A stretch of 64,000 nucleotides of DNA from Wuchereria bancrofti (Eukaryota > Nematoda > Chromadorea > Rhabditida > Onchocercidae), in contig SSBO01000008.1 in assembly GCA_005281725.1 (NCBI GenBank), positions 248,001 to 312,000 of the forward strand, in the 5' to 3' direction. Both the position numbers and the translations under genes were made by a program. Below the pieces are notes generated by a model. The model searched no databases. It was given only the letters and a program-made list of their open reading frames with translations, and was not told where the DNA came from. Within the stretch, counting starts at the first letter, position 1, and each line of letters starts with the position of its first letter. This document shows, piece after piece, positions 11,740 to 23,600 of the stretch.

Positions 11740-12562
11740 ATGAAAATCTTAATTCAACTTCTGCTTGTGTTCAACTTATGCTTTCTGGTTACAAAATTGC
11801 AAATACTAAATTTGGTGAGTTGTATTAAAACATAGCAATATTGATTATCAAAGGAGTATTTTTTGTTTGACAATTCATTGATATGATATTGCCGTTTAAA
11901 AATTTACCTTTTAGAGACAGGAAGAATAAAATTTCCAGTCAACGATCCTTTTCTTAAACGCTTTATATGAAGTTTTTTCAGGACAATACATACAGTCTTG
12001 ACAATAAAATGCCAAGAAATTATTACGGCGCAACATTCATAAACACTGATGGGATGTAAGCATTTTTCATGTCCCTACCAAATCATTTGTATTTATTCAT
12101 TTAAGATACATTGTAAAAGTTCTCGATTTTATTCGAAACTTTGACAAAACTTCTGAAAACTTTTGAGCATTCATTTTAGACAAAAACTGTGTACCTCCCA
12201 TGCTGACTGCTATGATATGCGGGAACCTATTTACTGGTGTCGCTTGAAAAGAAATCAGCATTGGACGTTAGTTATTTGAATATAAAACAGTTAAAAGTCA
12301 ATCAAAAACAAGTCAGAAACAGATTAAATTTAAAATTTTCCTCAACTCCTAATAAGAATTTAATTATATATATATATAATATTATCAATTAGTAGAAACT
12401 GTGAAATTTAATGAAATAATTTTCAGAGAGAAGGGCTGTTATTGCGATCCAGTTCTGAGGGCATGCATTATTGAGCGGATGACTGAACTCGGTCCTATAA
12501 CTGTAATCCGGAACTATGCACTTTGTACTTGGAAGGAATTGTGGGAATGTCCACCTTTTTAA
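11740..12562 (+). CDS. Small secreted eight-cysteine protein, paralogue 2
   Basis: Four exons: 11740-11814, 11982-12055, 12180-12266 and 12427-12562, with in-phase joins identical in position to the minus-strand paralogue. The product is 123 aa. The signal peptide reads MKILIQLLLVFNLCFLV; the mature region contains KMPRNYYGATFINTDG, CTSHADCYDM, WCRLKRNQHW, KGCYCDPV and ends LCTWKELWECPPF. Eight mature cysteines are kept in the same spacing. ATTACAG five bases before the ATG fits SL trans-splicing. Exons 1-3 and the first part of exon 4 differ from the paralogue at many silent and replacement sites; from base 12486 (codon CTC) to the stop and on to 13496 the DNA is identical. Function unknown; a secreted effector or host/environment-facing protein is inference only. 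Confidence 0.88.
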
Positions 12563-13496
12563 AATACATAAATTTCATCAAAATATTTATATTTTTCTGA
12601 GAATCATTTAAGTGTTATGATGTAATCACACAGTTCGGAAACATACGCAAACTCTGCGTAAGTGTTAGTGTAATTTTAATAAATGTGAAATGGAATAGCA
12701 CTTTGTACGTCACAGTTTGGTATATTTTATGGTAAATTTCAGTAATGTTTCCATTTCAACAGGAAATGAGAACGAAACTGTCTGTTTTACGTAGCGTAGC
12801 AATGTCATCGCCTCTAATCTAATTAAAATATTAACATAACTAAATTTCATTAATAAAATACCATTAAAGATGGTCATATTATTGTTCACAGAAAAACTAA
12901 CTTTCATCATTGTTTATTATTATACAAAATTGTTGCGAGTAGTTTCTTTGCTTAAATATTCGTTATTTCAAGAGAATTTTAGATTTCAACCACCAACAAA
13001 GACTCAAATGAACACAGTAAAATTAAACGATTACTGATTTTTTATCAGTGAAAATTACTCTTTTAAATATCAGTTCGATTTCATCTGGAATTCAGAATAA
13101 CATAAATTTTTGCATCTTTTAAACACATTGATTAAAACATCGAAGAAAACAATGATAAAGCTTTTCTAATGATTAAATGGATATTTTTTAATGCGGTACC
13201 GATTTCCTATCATTAAATCGCCGCCGCAGTTTTAATTTACTGAACACATTTCTTCTCTTCGTGTAGTGAAGGCGCATTTTACACCGTTTCTACTACTAAA
13301 TCAGTACTTAAAATAAGTAACAATAATTGATTGCCAACTTGCATGGTCTCACATATAATGCTCCAAACTTTCAGTCTTTTTCTATAACTTTTTTAAACAA
13401 AGTTTATGTTATAATCAAATGGACCCTAAACTATCGCTTGTCATTATAGTCCAAAAATATTCCTTCTTTTGAAGAGACTGTTTTATTCAAGCAATC
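12486..13496 (+). repeat. Repeat copy C: converted tail of paralogue 2 plus downstream DNA
   Basis: Reverse complement of 7524-8534 over 1,011 bp. Its left limit lies inside exon 4 of the gene (12486) and its right limit is abrupt at 13496, where the sequence changes from GCAATC to unrelated GAACTGTTTT. The final 648 bp (12849-13496) also match copy A. Confidence 0.92.
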
Positions 13497-14409
13497 GAAC
13501 TGTTTTATTTGGACTTGTTAAGATTTAAGAAATCTAGGTGTAACAAAGGAGTTATTCATAAAATTTTTGCTTTTTTGGCATCATTCGAAATTAGGCTTGT
13601 TATTTCTTTCAAATTAAAATTTCAAATTAGTGGGAAATCTTTGTTTGTTTTCTAATATTATCAGAAAATATCATTTGTAATTCTGAAAATATTACATGAA
13701 ATTCAAGATTTATTATTTAATAATAGTAGTAATAAATTATTAATTTTGTCATGCTGGTGATGCGACGATAGTGAATAAATCGAAAACGTAATCTAGATCC
13801 AATGTGTGGTATTAAACTTTTTAATAACGGTTGGTACTTGCAGTGGCGGATCGGATTCATATCCGATGGAAGCTATCACTTTTTCAATTTGAAAAAATGG
13901 CTTTGTGTACATTGACAGAGACATTTTGAAATCCTACAACCCTGTACAAATATAGAAGACTTAGATGCTGTAACGGACTGGATTATTTTAATGCCACCAC
14001 TAAAATAGATTGATCGGTCGATCGATTTTGCAATATTATCGTGCATAGGCAGTAGTAGAAAAGTATTTTATTTTTAATTCATTGTATTTGGAAATATTTT
14101 CAAATCGAATTTTATTTCATAATAAAATTAATTTTTAAAATGGTTATTTTGAAAGTCATGATAGATCCTTGACATTTTCATAAACATTTTGAAATTGTAG
14201 CACTTCACAATTATTCGTCATGAAGCAATCGAAAAAAGAGAGGTCAGTTTTAAGTTTCTTACTGAAAATTTTATGCTTCCTGGCTAATCTTAAACAAAAA
14301 ATGAGTATGTCAATCAGTTGCAAGTGGAGAATACTTCTTAAGTGATCTTTTCCATAAATTATGGAAATGCAAAAATTAGCCAATTTTACTATGTTCTAAT
14401 ACTATTTAT
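13497..14409. other. Intergenic, no gene seen
   Basis: AT-rich sequence. If the dead exon at 14410-14484 once had further exons they should lie here on the minus strand, but I could not find them. Confidence 0.5.
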
Positions 14410-14484
14410 CAAATTAAGTATTTGCAATTTTGTAACCAGAATGCATAAGCTAAATATAAGCAAAAATTAGATGAAGATTTTCGC
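14410..14484 (-). pseudogene. Dead exon 1 of a third secreted-protein paralogue
   Basis: Reading the minus strand, 14484-14410 aligns base for base in length (75 nt) with exon 1 of the gene at 11740. The stretch encoding CILVTKLQILNL is nearly identical in DNA (CTGGTTACAAAATTGCAAAT shared). The start codon is GCG, an early TAA follows at codon 5, and the GT donor is lost (TTTGATAAAT). Similarity continues about 25 bp into the intron and about 100 bp upstream, including the GCTAATTAATTA block. Exons 2-4 are not seen, so this is a remnant. Confidence 0.75.
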
Positions 14485-14579
14485 AAATACTGTAATTTAG
14501 CTTGCAATTTAAAAATCTGCATTAATTTTTTTCATACTAAGAAAGAACTCCATATAATTAATTAGCTTTTGTGATGATG

Positions 14580-15762
14580 ATATCAATCCAATTATCTATT
14601 GTATTTGTATGTATATATACTTTCAAACATTACATCTTATCCGGAATTATTAAATTGAATGAACATTTATATTAACCAATTTCATCCTGTCTTCAACACT
14701 TACTTTTGCTTTTTAATTTTTTAAAGATTTCAAAAAACACTTTAAATTTATCCTTGCTGACTGTATGCAAAACTCTAAGACATATTGAAATTTAATTGAA
14801 ATTAATATGAATACAATCAAATCATTTCGATCATACAAATTTGTTCACTGAGCAATCTCCATTGCATTATTGCCAAGCATCTGTTTTATTAATTTTACTA
14901 AATGGTAATTTATTGATAATTTTTTTATTATTCTGAACAAAAATTCATTTTCATTTACTAATATATAATTGTTGCTAAGTAAATCTAAGATATATGATCG
15001 GAAATTAAATTTGAATTAAGTGAACATAGGATTCATAAAATGCAATTATATCAGTTGCAGTTTAATAAATCTTTTTACAACTTCACAATATTGGTTTCTT
15101 TTTTATCAATTTAAAACAACTGAATGTTATAATTTAAAAAAATAGAAAGGTAGAAAGCTTAAAATGTTTTACTTAACTGGTTTAAAAAAAGTTTCATATT
15201 AATGTATTTGATTCAGTCAGATGAGAATTGGCAGAAAAAAAAATTACATATATTTATTTCAAGTAACTTTCTGTTATCACAATAAAAGTTCAAAGTATGC
15301 ATGAATGAATAAAATTTGAATTTAATTGATTTATAAGTTGCAAAAAGTTCACAAAATGCAACTACTATATTTCAATCTCGATATGAATGAATGAATTTAT
15401 CCTTCGTTGAATATTCAGAGGAAGGTGAAATGAATCATAGATAAAATTTTGAATATTAAAAAATCCTTTAAAAAAAGGATGGGTGCTAGAAATTATATTC
15501 AAATTTTAGAGAAATTATAAAATGTACATCAGAATCATATCTTCACTTAACGAAATTAATTTTTTTTTTACTAATTATTGCAAATTCATAAAATATTTAT
15601 TACGAAATAAAAAAAAAGCAAGAAGTAATGAAATAATTATTAAAATAATGGGAAATGATATGATTAATTTGAATTTGAATACAACAATAGTTGGATTAAT
15701 TTAAAAAAGAGTATTATTTGGCAGTATTTTTTGAGGTTTAATAGATGAAAAGATTGATTGAT
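14580..15762. other. Intergenic, no gene seen
   Basis: Very AT-rich, with no supportable exon, RNA gene or named repeat. Confidence 0.5.
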
Positions 15763-15890
15763 TGAATGAATGAATGAATGAATGAATGAATGAATGAATG
15801 AATGAATGAATGAATGAATGAATGAATGAATGAATGAATGAATGAATGAATGAATGAATGAATGAATGAATGAATGAATGAATGAATGAA
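15763..15890. repeat. (TGAA)n microsatellite
   Basis: About 32 uninterrupted TGAA tetranucleotides, followed immediately by the only ambiguous base in the window (N at 15891). The array may be incompletely assembled. It has no stop in any frame, so its long reading frame is not a gene. Confidence 0.95.
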
Positions 15891-15891
15891 N

Positions 15892-17672
15892 TGTCTTTCA
15901 TCTGGCTAACATATTTCGTAAACTTTAATTCTAAATAATTTGCATACAAAATGTGCACGGAGTGTGATTTCCTCACTGTCTGAACTCTCTTATATTTCAA
16001 AGAGATGTGACTGTGACAGTTATCACATTATAATATCACGTGTAAAAATAGGCGTAGAAAGCACCTGCCACCACTCAATCGATAACTAAAACAGTTGTGG
16101 GAGCAACAATAGTTTGTGACAATTTGATAGGGTTTGGTAGTTACTACAAACCATAGTGCTGGAATATTCGTGTTAAAATAACTGAAATCGGTTCAATTAG
16201 AAATTTAAGTTGAGTGATCGAATCATCATAATATTAGCAAAATCAAAGTGACAAATTATGTTGAAGAGAAAGCGAAATTGTGTACAATACAAGTGCTGAA
16301 ACAATATTCTAACATCTGACTAAATCACTTACTTAACCAAGTGAAATATGGAAGCGAATGTTACTTAGGATGCAGGACACTAATAGTGTTAATGAATTAC
16401 CAATTCTGATTTTCTAGCATTTCGATGTTCATATTTCTACAACATTTATTGTTTTATTTATAAAAATAATGGTAATAGCATCAATTTTAGTAGATATCAG
16501 CTTTATTTTTGGAGCAAAAAAGCATTAAAATGGTTGAGTAATGTTAAATTATCATTTTTTTTTTTTTCGTTCTTAATGCTTCTATAAAATTTATTGTTTA
16601 AATTACCAAAATGATATTGCAGAGTTTGAGATATTTTTAATGGACATATTGTTGAATGAATTTTACTGAAGTGAAAATAAATTCAGAATGATTAAATGGT
16701 GTTACATTGTATCACTTAATTAGTATTTGATGTCAATATTTATATAAAATCTATTGTTATTATTACCAAAAAGACATCATTTGCTCGATTAAAGATGACA
16801 GATATGATATGAAGTGAGGATAACCATTGGAGTGGGAAGAGGATTACATATACTCACAGCAGTAATCCATTAGTGAAAATAAATGGAAAGATGGATCCTC
16901 GATTTTTTGTATAAAAAAAAGCAATTCGATTATTTAGACATCTTAAGATCTGCGTCAGCCGTAGTTATTTCATCAAATATTATTAAGGTATGAACAATTG
17001 CGCCATACATGCCAATAACGCCTATAACCTCGGAACTGGATATGCTCGAGGTGACAAATCTATGGAAAGTATTTTGCTACATGTCATATATAGTTTATTA
17101 CTCCAACAACAGCTGTTGCTCATATTCTTACACGAAACCTGCATCAGATGCATATGTACGAACAGAATTTTTCAGCAAAAATTTTGAATGTTTGTTTTTG
17201 TTGTCTAAATTATCAAACTTCTATTTTTTTTATGCAAAAAATTGCTCTGACATCTTTGCACACAATGTCATCCATGTGATTTTGATTGTCGCCATCCTTC
17301 TCAGTAGCGAACGAGTTTCATTCTATCTTCTACTTACTTCTAAATAGGTTTTTTCACTGCATGGAAATGCATGCCGTACAATGAATTCCAGCTTGAAGCT
17401 TTGTTTCTTAATTTGTTTACATGGAAAATCATTTAATTTCTGTTAGGTATTATGGATTTCCACAAACAGATCTGTAACTGAACTCAGTTGAATTTATTTT
17501 TTCAACGCGTATCATTATTCTTCTTGAAGTTCTTAGAATTTTTTGTTACATTTTTTCAAAGTTTTAATTTTGAATTTTGACAACAGTTTGAATTTGGGTA
17601 TTTAAATCTCGGCCTTATGTTAAGTCATTAACCTTCATAGACGTAGTTTAATATCTTAATTGTTGAAATAAT
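15892..17672. other. Intergenic, downstream of the GPCR gene
   Basis: No supported gene. Two overlapping plus-strand frames at 16990-17347 have no splice context or recognisable motif and read like chance frames. Confidence 0.45.
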
Positions 17673-20600
17673 TCATAAGTAAGTATTATTATTATCATTC
17701 ATTTCATCAGGACATTTAACGACGGCCATGAGCTCTTTTCGTTGTGCCTGTGTAATTCGATGTGTCATCGTTAATGCCCTAGAACCAATACCACTGATAT
17801 TTGGACAGCAGGAACCAAAGGTTAACAAAAATTCTCGCCTGCAAATTAACAAATTAATTAGTTTGATATTTAATACTTGAATTTTTAACACTATAAGCTT
17901 AATTTGAAATCTTAAAGTGATGATGAAATCAGAGTACTTTAAACTTGCCTAAACACATTACTCATTAAGGCACATAATATGAAATTGAAGCTGCTATTTA
18001 TCAGTGACAATACGTCAATAAAATCACCGAGATATTGCATCGCATATCGAATACCTGGTTTTAAACCTGCAATTGGACAGCTGAACAGGTAGGAAGAATA
18101 AGAACGATTCTAAGAAAGAAGTAATGCAAAAAATAGTGACATAAGTGTCAACTGATTGTTTCGGTGTTTAAACGTGTGGCTGCTATTGAAGTTGTTCGTT
18201 ACCTGCCACAATTAAATGAATAAGTTACCTATAGCAAAAACAAGGATTCCTTGTGGTAATTCTGTAACCAAAAAGACTGCGACAATAGCGGTTAACATGG
18301 TGGTGGTACGTTCGGCCTGAGATTTATCACCTGTCTGACCGCGACATAAGCGAGTACGTCGTTCACGGGCTTCAATTAGCATACGTACCAGTAATGTCAT
18401 AAATATTGTCAACATCAAGCATGGTACCAATTTCAATACCAAACCTAAAATGCACTGTCATGCTTGCAACAGAAGTTCAATCTACTAATGCAACATAATG
18501 CTAAGAATGCTAGAAATACTTACTGATTCTTCCTTCTGGCTATTTTAATCAATGATTCCTATAATTTCAACTTTGAGAATAGAAGAGAAGAATAAGATAA
18601 AAGTGATTGAAATGGTCTCGTTTGTCCATTACTTTCTCTTGTTTGTTGTCAATCCCTCGGCTTTTTCCTTTCTTTCTCACAAATTTCATTAAATCAAGGT
18701 TGAAATTTTAAATTGGTCAGTCCTAAAGAGAGCTTTAAGTAGAATGGGAAAAAAGGATGCCTTGTTTTTCCATTCACTAAAAGACAAGTCCTTTTAATAT
18801 ATGCTATCTAGAGCTGCTTCGAGCCTTAAGCCGTCTTTTCTTGATTTGTTTACAAGCAAAGCAATTTAATCTCTATTCCACTTCCGCCTGTATCGTCAGA
18901 CTCTTATTTAATGCAGTTGAATTTATTTCTGCTTGAACATAATTCACAACCGACAACCTTAGCATGTGCGAATAAACGAATTAAAATTGTAAGCATTAAT
19001 ACCAGGACATACAGTTACGCATTTGATAAAGATATGATTCGTTGGATCGGTATGGTGACACTACTCTAGCCATTGTGACAGTTCGATGAATTGGTCAGAT
19101 TTTAGAGAGCTTTATCATCATTCATAGCAAAATATTCAATAGTACAGAAGGCCAAATGTAGAAAATTTGCGAGAAACTAACCAGCAGCCCAGAAATTAAA
19201 CCTTTCCCAGCGACAAGTCCACCATGCTGGTTGAGCAATATTATAGGCATGAACTTTTGGATTGTCCACATAGTAGTGGGCATATGCAGATTGATTTGAT
19301 GTACAATATGTTGGCACATTTAAGTAACCGCTGTCACGGATCTGAAATTAGATTTGGATCGATGGCGTTAAATAATTCTGGAATGAGTGGATAAATTGGA
19401 ACTGCTGCCGTGATTTCTTCCGCACTTTGTTAATGGCACTTATCATATGAACTGATGATACTATGCTAGAATTGATACTAAATAATAATTATTAATAGTA
19501 ATAGCAATTATTATTATTAATTGCTATTATTATTATTACTGTTGTTATTACTATTGTCATCATAATTATCGCTATCATTATTACGAATAACGAAATGATT
19601 CACCTGATATCTTAACATATTTGGCAGAGAACCAAGAAGTGAAATAACGATAGCAGCAATTATTGCGATAAATGCAGCTCTGAAGGTATTAACAATCGGT
19701 ATTTTCGATGTTGACGTTGCACTTCGTTTCAACACCAAATATCGCAGAACAGCCATGTTAACAGTTAGCCAGAGAGATGATGAATGGACAAAGACAGATA
19801 GAATGGCATAAAAGTAGGTGAACACTATCCAGAAGTAGGTGAAGTACCACGGGTGACATATCTCAACCTGGAATGAATGAACCATTCATTCTTTAATTTT
19901 ATTTTCACTATTGGCTTATCTCCTGCTCCTTTGAGCTACCAGAAACCTATTTAGATTGCAACTGATTTCATGTGCCAATTTTTTTAATTTAGTAACTATA
20001 AATAAGTGCAGTTTTTGAAAGTCTAAAAATTTAAGAGAATTGCGAAATTCTTTGCATTTATCTAGCTATGCAATGACATCTTTGTTAAGAATCCCTCAAT
20101 CAATCAATGATTATCTGATGTTTGAAGCAGTTCAATCATGGGAAATTGTTAGAAATTTTTGTTAGATATTTTGTTCAGTTTTCTGTTCAAGTTTTCTATG
20201 AAGTTTTTGAAATTTCTTATAGTTTTTTAGACAATTCTCAAAAATATATCATGTTTTGCATTTCATTACTTTCAAAATCGCTAAATAAAGCGAATGAAAT
20301 ATTTTTGTTTATTGGTAAAAAACAAAAGAGAACAAAGAAATTAATTATAATTCTTAGAATTAATTTCAAATAAGGTTGAAGTGATGTTTTGTGACATACG
20401 ATGCTCTTTCAGAAAACACAAATTAGTAAAATTAATGAGTTTTTGTTTTTGTTATCGCTAGATATTAGCCAATACACTGCTGACACCAATCAATCAAAGA
20501 GACTGTTAATTTTTTTTTAATATTAGATTTTTGCTACAGTAAACGCATGACGTCAGCCTTTTTCTAAATTATTTAAAAATTCTTGGAAGGATGAACCGAT

Positions 20601-23600
20601 CAACTTAAATATACTAATTGGATTAATTAATAAGTTTTAGCATCATTGACTTTCTGAAAAGAGAGACGAAACAGAATGCTTTTATTTGCTGAAATGAACA
20701 AAAAAGCTAGTTCCTTCTGGAATTACACAATTCTCATTCTCTCACACGCATTGGAAAGAAATGAATAGTTAAATGATGGCTGTACCTCATAATCAATTCC
20801 ATCTACATAATCAGACTACTTAATAAAAGTGTCAAGTGCTAACGATACTATCATATTTGGTTAAGCATTAATGCTCTACTTTTTAAGATTTCATTTGATT
20901 TTAAGTCTAATTATATTTTCAATAAATTGCATAATAATTTACAACAAAGTTACCTGTTTGAAAATGAAATAGGAAGCCATCAGCGTCATGTCGCATAATG
21001 CAATTGCAATCAAGAAGGCATTGAAATGATTCTTGCGCATTGCTGGTCGCACTAGTACCACGACAATTGCAACATTGGCGAATACTCCGGTGATGCACAG
21101 GAAGTGGTAAAGGAATATGTGAACAGGTAAATAAGCACTCGTCAGTGGAATAAAAAACTGAAGAAAATTCAATGTTAGCTCTGCTTCAAGAGTTTAAAAA
21201 TTGATGATGAAGGGAAGAAATACTTTTGTTTTTGTAACATTGGCAGCCTTCATCAAAATAAATTTCTTTTTTTAAGCTTTCTATTTTATCCTTAATTTTT
21301 GCAGATGTGCTTAATGGAGGAGCATTACAAATTACTGGAACAAATTAAAATCGAGTTTTTCGGTTTTTTTCAGTTCACATAATTAATTTTTCTAAATTGG
21401 ACATAATTTCCCGTGTCGTACACATAATCATGTTGAAGCTACAAAAAAATGATCAGGACAATTCCTGAATAATTATTCTTCTTAGTTGTAATTTTGCTTC
21501 CCAATCTTAATTAATAACGAGCGCCAATCGCTTATTTTCAAATAGACCATTCAATTAAGTTTAACTCAAATGTCAACCAATGGTACATCAATTTTTGATG
21601 AGCCATCTTTTTGAGTGCCACCATTCCAACCCACACCCTGAAATGTCAACATGCTCCACTAGTGAAGTGTCAATAATTTAAAGCATCCAACTGCAGTTCT
21701 CCCTTCACATTTTCCTTTTCAACGATTTAACTCTAATTCTTTCCGAAGTGCATAGCATAAGTGTTGTTTACAAGCCTCAAAACATTAAAAAAAAGTTCTG
21801 AAATAATAAACAAATAATTCATAATAATAAACAATCATCGGATGGATAGTCTATGCCTTGCACTGCAGCAGACTTCTGTTTCATTCCCCTCAAGGTAAAG
21901 AAATGTTTTTTAAGTTTTTTAAAAGTCATTCACTTCCTTTTTATTAAAAAACTGCTCGGCTATAAATTAAAGCTTTAACTAATCTGTTACTCAAATTCGA
22001 GTAACTAGACTTAGCTTGCTAAATGTTTGTAACTTCAGAAACTTTAAGAATCGATTACTTCTTCCAGAATAGAAACAAATTCAAAACAAATTCCTTTCTC
22101 TCCTCTTTCCTCTCCGAGGCGCTTTCTTCTCACTTCTAGCCCAGACTTACTTACTTAATACCCTTTTATTCTTACTTACCTTTTTGACTTCAATTTATTA
22201 ACGAATGGAATATGCTCGCAAGTGTATTCATTTCAATCAAAATAATGCATCAATGTCCGTCGTCTTTTCGTCTCTCTGCTAATAATTATATGTCACAGTC
22301 CTACTCTAATATGAATGCGCCACATGTTGGATTAATTTTGAAGCGCTTTTAATCTCATATATCCTTTTAATCTCAAAAGCAAGTTGAAGTAAAGTAAGCT
22401 GAAAACGATATTAGAAAAGCTGCAAAAAATTTGATGTCTGATTATATTGAACTCTAAAATACACATTTTAGAACAGTTAATACACATTTTAGGCTGCATT
22501 TTTGACGACGTTTCGACGACGTTAACTAAAGGATATATTTTTGCCAAAACGTCTAGATAGCAAACATCGATTCAAATCTTTATAAATTGTAAAGAAGCTC
22601 TGCCTGCCGTCACATTGCAACGTCAATGATCAACATTATCGAAGTGTGTTAGATTCTTCGAATTGGTACTATAATATTCGAAATTTAATAAAATTTCATT
22701 CTATCATTTTTTTAAATTTGCAAAATTTTTAGAATGCAATAAATTCGCAGAATTTTTAATTACTTTGTGAAATTTCTTTTTCGATCATTGATTTTAATTA
22801 GATAATTTCTTTTATGTTCATTTATTGCAGGTTTATTATTATCGAACTTTATTTGCATGACAACAAATTGCGCATATAGGCTTTGCTTTTCAATCCGTAA
22901 ACAAGAAAGAAAGAAACTATTTATTCTTATTTTCCTAAACTAAAAAATTTAATTAAATTTCCAAAAATCTTTGTTAAGTTTAACAAAATGCAATCAGTGA
23001 AGTAGGCAAGAAAGTGTCATCTTTCAACAATTTACGAGCAAAATTCATCAAAATGACAAATGAAATTTGGACGGAAAAAGGAAAGGAACCCATCATTTCA
23101 GCTTTATGACAGCATTTGCATTCCTTATGTCACAATATTTCATATACATGGACTGAGGCATAAATCTGCGAAGTGAAATTTAACATCCGAATTTCGATGT
23201 TTAAGTAGCAAAAGGTCGTTTAAAAAAATGTGATTTGGATATTTCAGAAGTGATTCTCCGAGTGTACTCAATTTCCGACGGTCAAATTTGAATTGAATTG
23301 ACGACGTTGCATGAAAACAGATATGATACAATTTAACCAATCGGTTCTACTTACTAAATTGCGAAAAAGGATTATTTTCGCTAACAGCGACTAAAATTAG
23401 TTATTCCTCGAAAAATCCTCCTAGTTTGCTCTTTTTTCACTTTCGAATTTGCATATTTAATTCTGATTTATAGTAGAAGATTGCAATATTTTGATTAAAA
23501 TTAAAACACCAACTTGTGCCTTTTCTTCGTAAACAGAATGATGTAAGTAAGACTTAAATGTCAGTCAGTTCTAATATGATTGAAATGACTGTTGATGTAT

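Noticed and set aside
15701..16000. Minus-strand frame with FIHS repeats
   Set aside because: Translation of the (TGAA)n microsatellite, which has no stop in any frame.
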